DNA of 64,000 nucleotides from Salinicola tamaricis (GTDB lineage Bacteria; Pseudomonadota; Gammaproteobacteria; Pseudomonadales; Halomonadaceae), in the NCBI RefSeq assembly GCF_003006155.1, contig NZ_CP023559.1:3348001-3412000 (forward strand), given 5' to 3'. Numbering within the stretch: position 1 is the first letter of the stretch; each line of letters begins with the position of its first letter. The notes under the pieces were generated by a model that saw only the letters and a list, made by a program, of their open reading frames with translations, was not told where the DNA came from and ran no database searches. Shown here piece by piece: positions 8,806 through 17,335 of this stretch. The translations under genes and the position numbers were made by a program.

Positions 8806-9222
8806 ATGTCTAACGCTTTCCATGGGGTGTCCCGCCGCGTCGGCCGGTTAGGGAAATTCTTCCAGTTGGGGGTCCTCTCTGTCGCCATCGCCGGATGTGC
8901 CACACAGAGCCAGCAGGGCATTCACAACGTGCAGAACATGCGTGGTGGTGCCGCGCTCGGCCCTGAGATATCCACCTTTCTCGATAACGCCACGCCCGGC
9001 AGCATCGCCGCCTTCCCCAAGAGCCCGTGGGGCTCGAACGTCTCAGTGATCGTTCAGGAACGCTACTTCGCTGCCAGCGGCAGGCTCTGCGCGCACCTGG
9101 ATATCGCCCGCGAGAGCGGGGCGGCGCTGCATCAGGCCGAAGTCGCCTGTCTGGTCAAGGATAATGGCTGGTTCTCGCAGCGCCTGGTGACACAAGTGCT
9201 GCCCGCAACCAGCAATCAGTAA
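8806..9222 (+). CDS. Small capsule-cassette lipoprotein (copy 1)
   Basis: The 138-aa protein has an N-terminal hydrophobic segment ending in lipobox A-I-A-G-C31, so it is a likely lipoprotein. The mature part contains SPWGSNVSVIVQERYFAASG and NGWFSQRLVTQVL. A paralogue at 53059 shares SPWG.NV.V..RYFAASG and W..QRLVT.V. Both copies sit directly upstream of a kpsD gene, here 94 bases away. That suggests a partner of the outer-membrane export channel, perhaps at the periplasmic face of the outer membrane. I cannot name the family or assign a biochemical role. Confidence 0.72.
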   Translation: MSNAFHGVSRRVGRLGKFFQLGVLSVAIAGCATQSQQGIHNVQNMRGGAALGPEISTFLDNATPGSIAAFPKSPWGSNVSVIVQERYFAASGRLCAHLDIARESGAALHQAEVACLVKDNGWFSQRLVTQVLPATSNQ

Positions 9223-9316
9223 CAAAATTCCGCTGCAACCGCGCCCAGCGAGCCGAGTATCGTCGACGACGATATAGGCGGCGCGGAAGCCGCACGAACA
9301 CCACAGGAAGTCTTGC

Positions 9317-11080
9317 ATGAAACGTGCAGCATCGTTTTTCCGGGCCGGGTGCCTGGTGGCGGTAGCGTGCCTGAACGCCAACCTGGCGAGCGCGCAATCC
9401 TTCGAATCGGGTAGCGATATCCTCCCGCAGGGCCAGCAGGCCCAATCCATGACCATGCAGCCCCAGGGCGCCAGTGGCCAGCAAGGAGCCAACGGCCAGC
9501 AGGCGGCGCAGGCGGTGGATGACACCCCGCGTGCCAATTGGAACAGCGATCAGTACGGCCCGTTCGACCCCAATCAGGCGCAGATCGACCCCAATATGCT
9601 GCCGCCGTTCGGCGCTAATCTGTTCAGCGGCGGCTTCCGCGGTGTGATGGCCGACGGGCTCAACCCCGCCTATACCATCAAGCCGGGCGACCAGATCAAT
9701 CTGCGCGTCTGGGGCGGGGTAGAGATGCAGCAGGTGCTGACGGTGGACTCCCAGGGTAATGTGTTCCTGCCGGGTATCGGCCCGCTCAACGTTCAGGGCA
9801 CCTCCAACAGCGAGCTCAACAAGCGGGTCACCTCAGCGATCAAGTCCGTCTACCCGGAAAACGTGCAGGTCTATACCAACCTGCAGGGCGTGCAGCCGGT
9901 GGGCGTGTTCGTGACCGGCTACGTCAAGAATCCCGGCCGTTACTCCGGCACCCCCAGCGACTCCATCCTCTACTTCCTCGATCAGGCCGGCGGCATCGAG
10001 CAGGCGCTGGGCAGCTATCGCCAGATCGTGGTCAAGCGTAACGGCCGCGCGATCGAAACGGTCGATCTCTACGACTTCCTGATCAACGGCAACATGCCGC
10101 GCACTCAGTTCCGTGATGGCGATACTGTGGTGGTAGAGCAGCGCGGCCCGGCGGTTGCGGTGGTGGGTGATGTCGAAAAGCCGTTCCGCTACGAGCTGGC
10201 GGGTGAGCAGCTCACCGGCGGTGACGTAACCAACCTCGCGCGCCTGCGTGCCGGTGTTTCTCATGTGCTGCTGCGTGGCAGCCGCCCCAGCGGCCCGATT
10301 GCCCGCTACCTGACGCTGAGCGAATTCCGCGAAGCCAACGTCGAGAAGGGCGATGAAGTGCTTTACAGCGCCGACCAGCGCGCCGAAAGCATCGTTGTGC
10401 AAGTAGAGGGCAGCTACTACGGCCCCTCGCGCTACGTACTACCGCGTGACGCACACCTGGGTGAGTTCCTCAACGCGATCAGCGTGCCCAAGAGCATGAC
10501 CAGCTACAAGGACATCTCGATCCGCCGCGAGAGTGTCAAGGAGCAGCAGAAAGAGTCGCTCAACGAAAGCCTCGACCGGCTCGAGCAGACCTATCTGGGC
10601 TACCCCTCGCGCACCGCCAAAGAGGGCGAGATTCAGGTGCGCCAGGCCGAGCTGATCCAGAAGTTCGTGCAGAAGGCGCGCCAGACCCAGCCCACCGGGC
10701 GCCTGGTCGTGGCCCGCGGCGATAACATCGCCGATGTGCGCCTGCAGGATGGCGACGTGATCACCATCCCCGAGATCTCCGATTCCGTACTGCTGAGCGG
10801 TGAAGTCACCATTCCGCAGGCAATGGTCTTTACCCCCGGCATGAGTGCCAACGATTACATCCAGCAGGCGGGTGGCTTTACCCCGCGCGCAGATGACGAT
10901 CAGGTACTGGTAGTGCACAAGAACGGTGCCGTGGTTCACGCCGGCGATACCAAGATCCGCGCCGGTGACGAGATCATGGTGCTGCCTGCCGCACCGACCA
11001 GCAATATCGAGCTGGCCAGCAGTATTACCCAGATCCTCTATCAAGTGGCCGTGGCGACCAAAGTCGCGCTGGATCTCTAA
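9317..11080 (+). CDS. kpsD: Outer-membrane polysaccharide export protein KpsD (copy 1)
   Basis: This is the OPX channel component of ABC-dependent capsule export. The signal peptide ends near ANLASA|Q (residue 26), and a Gln-rich low-complexity stretch follows. The poly-export domain begins at YTIKPGDQINLRVWGGVE (about residue 120). SLBB-type beta-grasp repeats follow: VGVFVTGYVKNPGRYSG near 195, VQVEGSYYGPSRYVLP near 360, and VLLSGEVTIPQAMVFTPG near 495. The 587 aa fit group 2/3 KpsD (about 560-590). Base composition is high GC like the flanks; the following kpsM is AT-rich, so the two have different histories. It is closely similar to the second copy at 53625. A CAGGAAG ribosome site precedes the ATG. 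Confidence 0.93.
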   Translation: MKRAASFFRAGCLVAVACLNANLASAQSFESGSDILPQGQQAQSMTMQPQGASGQQGANGQQAAQAVDDTPRANWNSDQYGPFDPNQAQIDPNMLPPFGANLFSGGFRGVMADGLNPAYTIKPGDQINLRVWGGVEMQQVLTVDSQGNVFLPGIGPLNVQGTSNSELNKRVTSAIKSVYPENVQVYTNLQGVQPVGVFVTGYVKNPGRYSGTPSDSILYFLDQAGGIEQALGSYRQIVVKRNGRAIETVDLYDFLINGNMPRTQFRDGDTVVVEQRGPAVAVVGDVEKPFRYELAGEQLTGGDVTNLARLRAGVSHVLLRGSRPSGPIARYLTLSEFREANVEKGDEVLYSADQRAESIVVQVEGSYYGPSRYVLPRDAHLGEFLNAISVPKSMTSYKDISIRRESVKEQQKESLNESLDRLEQTYLGYPSRTAKEGEIQVRQAELIQKFVQKARQTQPTGRLVVARGDNIADVRLQDGDVITIPEISDSVLLSGEVTIPQAMVFTPGMSANDYIQQAGGFTPRADDDQVLVVHKNGAVVHAGDTKIRAGDEIMVLPAAPTSNIELASSITQILYQVAVATKVALDL

Positions 11081-11129
11081 CTCTGACTCAGCGGCGGGGC
11101 GGCAACGCCTCGCCGTTTAGGTTTTGGAT

Positions 11130-11939
11130 ATGTTTTCTTTGAATGATGGCACGGGGGCCAGGCACCCGCTGAACGTTACCTGGAGCGTATGGCACGCCAT
11201 GTTCATGCGGGAAATGGTTGCGAGGACCATGTCTGATCGCATGGCTTGGTTCTGGATGGTTTTTGAACCTATCGCAATTATTACCATCATGATTGCCGTA
11301 AGAACTGTAATTTTGGGTCATCACAGGCACATAAGCGGAGCTGATTTTGTCCCCTGGATGGTGGTCGGTATGATGGGCTTTTTTCTTTTCCGGGAAAACA
11401 TGATGCGCTCTATCGGCGCTGTGAATGCAAGCAAAGGTCTGTTTGCGTACAGGCAAATTAAACCAATAGATCCTGTGTTGATAAGATGCTTTGTTGAAGG
11501 AATTGTTAGGACTTTTGTGTTTTTAATCTTCATTAGTGTTGGTTCGTTGTTGAAATTCGATTTGCTTCCTGATTCTCCGCTAGAAGCTACTTTTGATTGG
11601 CTTTCCATATGGGCACTGGGGTGGGGTGTTGGTTTGACATTGTCTGTAATTGCCACATTAGTGGAAGAGGTTGGAAGAGTTGTCCGGCTGATTAGCTTAC
11701 CTTTACTGATAGTGTCGGGTGTCATTTTGCCATTAAATTATCTTCCACATCAGTTGCAGGAAATTGTTTTATTGAATCCAATAGTTCATGGCATTGAATC
11801 AATGAGGGTGTCGTTCTTTGCTAGATATCATACTTTAGGTGGCGTTGATATGACGTATTTGTGGATGTGGTCCGCAGGCCTTTTAGTTCTTGGCATGATT
11901 ATGCATCTTAGATTTTCCTATAGGCTGAAAGCCAAATAA
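11130..11939 (+). CDS. kpsM: Capsule ABC transporter permease KpsM (copy 1)
   Basis: This inner-membrane ABC-2 permease would move lipid-linked polysaccharide to the periplasm. The 269-aa protein opens with FMREMVARTMSDRMAWFWM, the amphipathic stretch typical of KpsM/CtrC. About six membrane helices follow, including VPWMVVGMMGFFLFRENMM and LPLLIVSGVILPLNYLP. I chose the ATG at 11130; an in-frame TTG lies 6 bases upstream. Codon use is distinctly AT-rich, unlike kpsD 50 bases upstream. It aligns end to end with the second copy (55384), sharing GLFAYRQ.KP.D.VL.RCF.EG, but is clearly more divergent than the kpsD pair. Confidence 0.92.
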   Translation: MFSLNDGTGARHPLNVTWSVWHAMFMREMVARTMSDRMAWFWMVFEPIAIITIMIAVRTVILGHHRHISGADFVPWMVVGMMGFFLFRENMMRSIGAVNASKGLFAYRQIKPIDPVLIRCFVEGIVRTFVFLIFISVGSLLKFDLLPDSPLEATFDWLSIWALGWGVGLTLSVIATLVEEVGRVVRLISLPLLIVSGVILPLNYLPHQLQEIVLLNPIVHGIESMRVSFFARYHTLGGVDMTYLWMWSAGLLVLGMIMHLRFSYRLKAK

Positions 11940-11953
11940 AAGCAGAGAATGGC

Positions 11954-12629
11954 ATGATAAACGTTTCGGGGCTTTATAAAAGATATCATAATCATCAAGA
12001 TAGTAGTTGGGTTTTAGAAGACGTCAATTTGTTGTTTCCTAAGAATGTAAGCGTGGGCTTGCTCGGTAGAAATGGAGCTGGGAAGTCAACGTTACTACGA
12101 CTCATTGCAGGGATGGATAGCCCTAGCAGAGGGCGCATAGATAGAAACGCCAAGGTCTCTTGGCCAATCGGGCTTTCGGGTGGTTTTCAGGGCAGTATGA
12201 CTGGGCGGCAAAATGTGAAATTTGTTGCGCGTATGCATGGCGCAGGATCAACAGTAAGCCGAATAATTAAAGAAGTAGAGGATTTTGCTGAAATCGGGGG
12301 AAGCTTTGATGATCCCGTTAAAACATACTCATCTGGCATGAAGTCGAGACTAGCATTTGGTTTGTCTTTAGCGTTTGATTTTGATGTTTATCTGTCGGAT
12401 GAGGCCACTTCAGTAGGCGATAGGCAATTCAAAGAAAAAGCAAAGCAAGCTTTTAGAGAAAGGATTAATAAGTCAAGCCTGATAATGGAGTCTGTCGCAC
12501 AGCGAAGGGATTTTGAAAGACTTGTGCCAAGCTGGAGTAGTGGTTGATAATGGTAAGGCTGAATGGCACGACAGTATCGATGATGCCATTAAGAGATATC
12601 ATGAGCTAGCTCCGACGTCGCGAAAGTAA
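11954..12629 (+). pseudogene. kpsT: Capsule ABC transporter ATPase KpsT (copy 1), frame broken
   Basis: This is the ATPase partner of KpsM. Walker A is GLLGRNGAGKSTLLRL (about residue 37). The ABC signature is in KTYSSGMKSRLAFGLSLAFD and Walker B in FDVYLSDEATSVGD. After LIM the frame runs into SVAQRRDFERL and stops at 12547. Removing four bases (agtc, 12489-12492) restores MVSHSEGILKDLCQAG and a normal KpsT end (...RYHELAPTSRK) with stop at 12627-12629, about 224 aa in all. The H-loop histidine is lost in the broken frame. Unlike most indels here this is a 4-base change. The intact equivalent is at 56216. Confidence 0.88.
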
Positions 12630-12660
12630 AATGCTTAAATGTTTATAATGGTCTTGCCAG

Positions 12661-13752
12661 ATGAAGCTTAAAAAATTGCTGTTGACCCAGGCGCATTGGG
12701 TTGTATGTGCTGCTATCGATATTCTGCGCAACAGTTTACTGGGGCTGGTGGGCAACTGATCGATACGTATCCCATGCTGATGTGTCTTGCAGAGTCCCGA
12801 GATCGCAGCCCAAGTCTAGATTTTAATAGCCTTTTATTGGCGGGAGCACAAATACATCAGATATGCTTTTGCTTAGGGCGTATTTGAGATCCACCGATAT
12901 GCTATCGTATTTAACTAAGCATGCTGGCTTTAGAGAGCACTACTCAAATGCAGTGCTGATTATTTTTCGAGGTTAAGTGACAAAGATGCACCATTGGAAA
13001 AATTACACAGGTACTATTGATAGGGTTTCTGTAGAGTTAGATGATTATGCCGGCTTGCTAACTATTGATGTCGAAGCATTTACCCCTCAGAAAGCTAAGC
13101 ACTAGCTGAGATGCTTATCTCCAAGGCGAAACGCCATATGAACGATATGGGCAGACGCTTAGCAGAGGAACAAGTTAAATTTCTGGACGGTCAAGTTTGA
13201 TGCTGATGAAAATAGATATAACCAAGCTCGGGGGAAAGTCTCGTCAATTATCAAAATAATCATGTTTAGTGTCTCCTAGTGGTACAATTGATAGTGTGAG
13301 TTCTGTAGTGGCTAGTCTCGAAGGCGAGCTGGCAAAGCTCAAAGCACCAGAAAAGTGCGTTGTTAAGTTTCCAAAGCAAGCAGTCTTCGGAAGTAGTTAG
13401 AGTTGACAGTCAGATCCAAGCCGTTGAAAAGCAAATCAAACAAGAGCGAGAAAGGCTGGCAATGGAAGCCGGAGGTGCCCTTAATTCAATTTCTAGTGAG
13501 TATAGAGCTTTAGAGCTTCAGGCAAAATTTGCAGAGGAGGCTTATCAAGGTGCGATGGGAGCATTGGAAAATACCAGGATAGAGGCAGCAAGAAAGTTGA
13601 AGCAATTGTCAATATTACAGTCACCCACCACCCCTGAGTACGCTGAAAAGCCCGATAGAATTTACGACATCACCGTATTCATCATACTTGCTTTATTCTT
13701 CACATTAATCGTCAATATGCTTATTTTGATTGTAAAGGATCATCGCGATTAA
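12661..13752 (+). pseudogene. kpsE: Capsule export inner-membrane protein KpsE (copy 1), several frameshifts
   Basis: KpsE/CtrB-type proteins span the periplasm and link the ABC transporter to KpsD. All parts can be found, in changing frames: an N-terminal helix region followed by WATDRYVSHADV, then NTSDMLLLRAYLRSTDML, then LDDYAGLLTIDVEAFTPQ, then an intact C-terminal 130 codons from 13360. That tail carries a coiled coil (QIQAVEKQIKQERERLAM) and the final helix IILALFFTLIVNMLILIVKDHRD. Each part matches the intact copy at 57188. Most breaks are explained by single missing bases (for example near 12785, 12818 and 12855). As written it cannot make KpsE. AT-rich like kpsM and kpsT before it. 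Confidence 0.85.
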
Positions 13753-13806
13753 GTTCTTCGGGTTCTTCGGGTTCTTCGGGTTCTTCGGGTTCTTCGGGTT
13801 CTTCGG
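13753..13806. repeat. Perfect 9-bp tandem repeat, 6 copies
   Basis: gttcttcgg is repeated six times without error, starting right at the kpsE stop codon. It ends 25 bases before the start of the 1167-aa transferase. The unit length is a multiple of three, so copy-number change would alter spacing, not frame. Confidence 0.95.
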
Positions 13807-13831
13807 ATCATAAGGTGTCTTGGGGGCTAAC

Positions 13832-16800
13832 ATGACGCATGATAAGGAAGTTTTTTTGAATAATGATGTCGCGGAATTTGATTACAATAGGAAAAGATTT
13901 TCTAGACTTAGTCGAAAATTTCGTGGTAGAAGGCGTTTTTCGAAAGAAGAAAAGGCCCTCGAATATCCCTTTGACCTTTTGGATCCTGAGCAAGTTATAG
14001 GAAAGGACTCTGGTTTTGAGGGGCTTTTTTTAGTTGGTAGGAGTTGGGAAACCTCAATAAAGCCAATTTGCGTTTTAATTGGGTGTAATTATTGGAAGCT
14101 GGGTTTCTTGGCTAGCTATTTGAGCGGCTACCGATGTGCATTTTTGCCGAGAAAAAAAACAGGCTTCGATGCTATAAAAATTTTACGCAAGTTAAGAATA
14201 AAGCCTGCAATATATGTTGTGTGGGGGAAGACCGAAAGTCCGATACTTCGTTCTTATTTAAGCTTTCTTAAAGCAGAAGTTTGGCGCACTGAAGATGGCT
14301 TTCTCAGATCTGCCGATCTTGGTGCGTCGCATGCAACACCATACTCTTTGGTTTTCGATAAAAAAGAAATTTACTATGATGCCTCCAAGCAAACAGAGAT
14401 AGAGAGTATCCTACAGAATTTTGATTCAAGTAAAATTCAAAATTTTAACGAAAGGTCTGACTTGGGTCTTTCGTTGATACTTGATTCTAGGCTTTCAAAG
14501 TATAATCTACCCGAGCAAAAAGGTGAGGAAGATAAAAGTTTTGGTAAAAAAGTAGTCGTTCTTGGTCAAGTGGATAATGATGCTTCAATAAAATATGGAA
14601 ACCCAGATGGATGGTCGACGTTCGATTTGATAAAGCTGGCGAGCTACGAAAATCTGGGTTGTGAAGTTTTGTATCGCCCGCATCCTGAAGTATATAAAGG
14701 CTATCAAAAAAGCTCGATAGTATCTGAGAGAATTGAAAGATATGCAAAACTTGTTTCTCCTGAGACTAGTTTAGTAGATACCTTGCAGTCTGCCTCTCGC
14801 GTTTATACGATTTCGTCCTTAAGTGGGTTGGAAGCGCTGATTAGAGGTAAGGAAGTTGTCGTTGTTGGTAGTCCTTTTTACGCAGGGTGGGGGCTGACTG
14901 ATGATAGGTCAATTAATGTCAGAAGGTCTCGTAAGCTCACATTAAGCGAGCTTTTTTATGCCACATATATATCTTATCCAAAGTATTTGACTAACCTGCA
15001 AGATCCCTTTTTAGGCTTTTGGTCTGCTGCGTTCAAGATAAAGTCAGATAAGAAGCTGCTGACTTTTAATACGGTTAAGAAGCAGCTAGCGAACGCGGGA
15101 AAAAATAGCGGAGAGCCCTTTGATTATCTTTTTTATAAAGACTCCTTTGTTTGGCCTCTCGTGCTCAGTAGTTTTTCGGCAGACCAGTCGAGAGAAGAGT
15201 CTAACTTCGTGATCAGCGTGGATCACGGTAGGCAAATGGCTAATGTTAAGGGCGCTGTGTATAGGTCCTCACTGCCATATATTGTTCTTGGTCTTCTTTC
15301 GAGTGATAAGGCTAAAGAGCGCTATTTGAACAGCATTATTCTAAGTAAGCATTTCTCATACCATGAGTCTAATAAGCTTCTTCTAAGCTTACAGAAGAGC
15401 ATGCCTGGCAGGTATCTCGTTAAGCCTTGGTCTTCTCTGGTGCTGTCTTATAGTTCTGAGAATGGCCTTGACCTACCATCTGAAATCTTACCGAGCTCTT
15501 TATCTACAATTAACTCTTCATTCTCCGATCAGGAATTAAAAGAAGCTCCTTCTGACATCGAATTACAGATGGCATATCTTGAATATAAGCTAGAGAATAG
15601 GGAGCTTGATGGGCTGGCTTCTGATGCTGCCGAAATATGTCTGCATTATCAAGATATTTCGCGAGTTTTAAAGCTGTTGATAGTTTATAGCGAGCTAATT
15701 TTTGATTATGCGTCTATGAAGAGCTTTTCCGAGCTGCTCTTTGGTCTTAATCTGCATTACGCGAACAAGCTTTCGGTTTCCACTCTTTTTAAGTCGAATT
15801 ATTCTCAGAATTCTCTTGGCCGAACAGCTGCTCTTGACATACTAGTTGATTATGTAAACCACAAGCCGGATAGTATTGCAAGCGCTCTATCTCATATAGA
15901 TAAGTTTAAAGATGGCTTTCTCGAGGGTGATAAGGATCTATTGATCGGCGTAATAAATGCAAAATGGGCTTATGATTTTAACTTGGTGCAGGCTTATATA
16001 AATCTCGAAAGGTTTGATGAGGCCGAGTATCTTGCACGTCAATGTGCTAAGCGAGCTATAAATGGATTGCATGACACTCAGTTAGTGAAATATACGCAAG
16101 CGCTTAGTTTTAATGGTAAGTTGGAAGAAGCAATAGAGGTGATGGAAGTTAGGTGTAATTCACGCTTAACCCCTATGATCGTAGCCGAGATGATGAGATT
16201 GTATGTCATTGCTGGCAATTATGTTAAGAGCGGTCAGCTGTTGGATAAAGCTACTGCGGCAAATTTGCCTGTCGGCGATATGCATCGAAGAAAGCTTTAT
16301 TTCGGTAAAAAAATGCCCAAAGAGGCTTTTGAAACCTTCTTGGACATAGGTCTTCGCAAAAAAGTTGTTAAGTATTACAAGAGCAAGTATCTAGGCTTGG
16401 ATGAGGTTTTAAATCCGGGAGAAAATCTATTTCTGTTGTCGATATTCGGCCCTGGTGATGAGCTCAGGTTTGCTTCTATATACAATCAATTGATAAGCTT
16501 TCTGGGATCTGAAAGCCTGAGTGTTGCATGCAGCCCTCGTCTCCATTCTTTGTTTTCGAGATCGTTTCCTAAGCTTCATTTTGTCCCTGTCGAGAGGCCT
16601 AGGAGTGCTGATGAAATAAATATTGAGAAATACAGTCGCGTCCCAGGTTCAGATATTGTTGGTGCGGTTGATAATGCGGCGGCTGATGCGATTGACCGCG
16701 CGGATAAGGTTATGTTCGTTACGGACATGCTTCACAAGATACTATCTGGCTATGATAGCTTTAAAGGCGATTCTTATTTAATTCCTGACGCTGAATTGGT

Positions 16801-17335
16801 CAAAAGATTTAGGGAAAAACTCCCCTCTGACAAGTTGGTCGTTGGTATTTCGTGGCGCAGCAGCTTAGCAACTTATTCCAGGAATGAACATTATGTTACG
16901 ATCTTTGAGCTTGCAGATATGCTGCGTATTCCTGGCGTTCAGTTCGTTAATTTTCAATACGATGAGTGTTCTTCGGAGCTTGAGTGGGCGGAAGTGAATT
17001 TCCCTGGAAAGATTATTGATATTGATGATGTTGATCATTACAATGATTTTGAAAGCGTTTCTGCGCTCATGTCATGCATGGATCTTGTTATTTCTCCAGC
17101 CACTACGGTTGCAGAGCTGTCGGGTGCGTTGGGTTGCCGGACTTGGCTATTTTCCAATTCTTCCGAATTGGATTGGAGGAAAAAAGACGATTACGGTACG
17201 GATGTTTGGCATGGCTCAACAAGAATAATCGATGTTGATGAGAAGGGCAATAAGTCAGCTTTGGTGAATCGATTGGTGCAGCTGCTTCGCGCAGAAGTTG
17301 AGAAAACAGAGACAGAGGAAGTTGGAAATGTTTGA
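13832..17335 (+). CDS. Fusion of KpsC-like (GT107-type) Kdo transferase and GT9-like glycosyltransferase; candidate capsule polymerase
   Basis: The 1167-aa protein has three parts. Residues about 60-400 form one KpsC-type module: WRTEDGFLRSADLG, LSKYNLP, VVVLGQVDNDASIKYG, YRPHPEVYKGY, ISSLSGLEALIRGK and GSPFYAGWGLTDDRS, all KpsC hallmarks. Residues about 480-880 are a helical, TPR-like linker (EAEYLARQCAKRAI, GKLEEAIEVMEVR). The last 300 residues look like a GT9/heptosyltransferase-type fold: VVGISWRSSLATYSR, FVNFQYDE, MDLVISPATTVAELSGALG and TWLFS. Two transferase modules joined by a linker is the layout of bifunctional capsule polymerases. ATG 13832 has a GGGGG ribosome site; an in-frame TTG lies 12 bases upstream. 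It overlaps pseB by 8 bases. AT-rich, so probably acquired. The function is inferred from the modules. Confidence 0.8.
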   Translation: MTHDKEVFLNNDVAEFDYNRKRFSRLSRKFRGRRRFSKEEKALEYPFDLLDPEQVIGKDSGFEGLFLVGRSWETSIKPICVLIGCNYWKLGFLASYLSGYRCAFLPRKKTGFDAIKILRKLRIKPAIYVVWGKTESPILRSYLSFLKAEVWRTEDGFLRSADLGASHATPYSLVFDKKEIYYDASKQTEIESILQNFDSSKIQNFNERSDLGLSLILDSRLSKYNLPEQKGEEDKSFGKKVVVLGQVDNDASIKYGNPDGWSTFDLIKLASYENLGCEVLYRPHPEVYKGYQKSSIVSERIERYAKLVSPETSLVDTLQSASRVYTISSLSGLEALIRGKEVVVVGSPFYAGWGLTDDRSINVRRSRKLTLSELFYATYISYPKYLTNLQDPFLGFWSAAFKIKSDKKLLTFNTVKKQLANAGKNSGEPFDYLFYKDSFVWPLVLSSFSADQSREESNFVISVDHGRQMANVKGAVYRSSLPYIVLGLLSSDKAKERYLNSIILSKHFSYHESNKLLLSLQKSMPGRYLVKPWSSLVLSYSSENGLDLPSEILPSSLSTINSSFSDQELKEAPSDIELQMAYLEYKLENRELDGLASDAAEICLHYQDISRVLKLLIVYSELIFDYASMKSFSELLFGLNLHYANKLSVSTLFKSNYSQNSLGRTAALDILVDYVNHKPDSIASALSHIDKFKDGFLEGDKDLLIGVINAKWAYDFNLVQAYINLERFDEAEYLARQCAKRAINGLHDTQLVKYTQALSFNGKLEEAIEVMEVRCNSRLTPMIVAEMMRLYVIAGNYVKSGQLLDKATAANLPVGDMHRRKLYFGKKMPKEAFETFLDIGLRKKVVKYYKSKYLGLDEVLNPGENLFLLSIFGPGDELRFASIYNQLISFLGSESLSVACSPRLHSLFSRSFPKLHFVPVERPRSADEINIEKYSRVPGSDIVGAVDNAAADAIDRADKVMFVTDMLHKILSGYDSFKGDSYLIPDAELVKRFREKLPSDKLVVGISWRSSLATYSRNEHYVTIFELADMLRIPGVQFVNFQYDECSSELEWAEVNFPGKIIDIDDVDHYNDFESVSALMSCMDLVISPATTVAELSGALGCRTWLFSNSSELDWRKKDDYGTDVWHGSTRIIDVDEKGNKSALVNRLVQLLRAEVEKTETEEVGNV

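Noticed and set aside
13753-13806. Possible CRISPR array
   Set aside because: The units are directly adjacent with no spacers, so this is a simple tandem repeat. No cas genes are present in the window.
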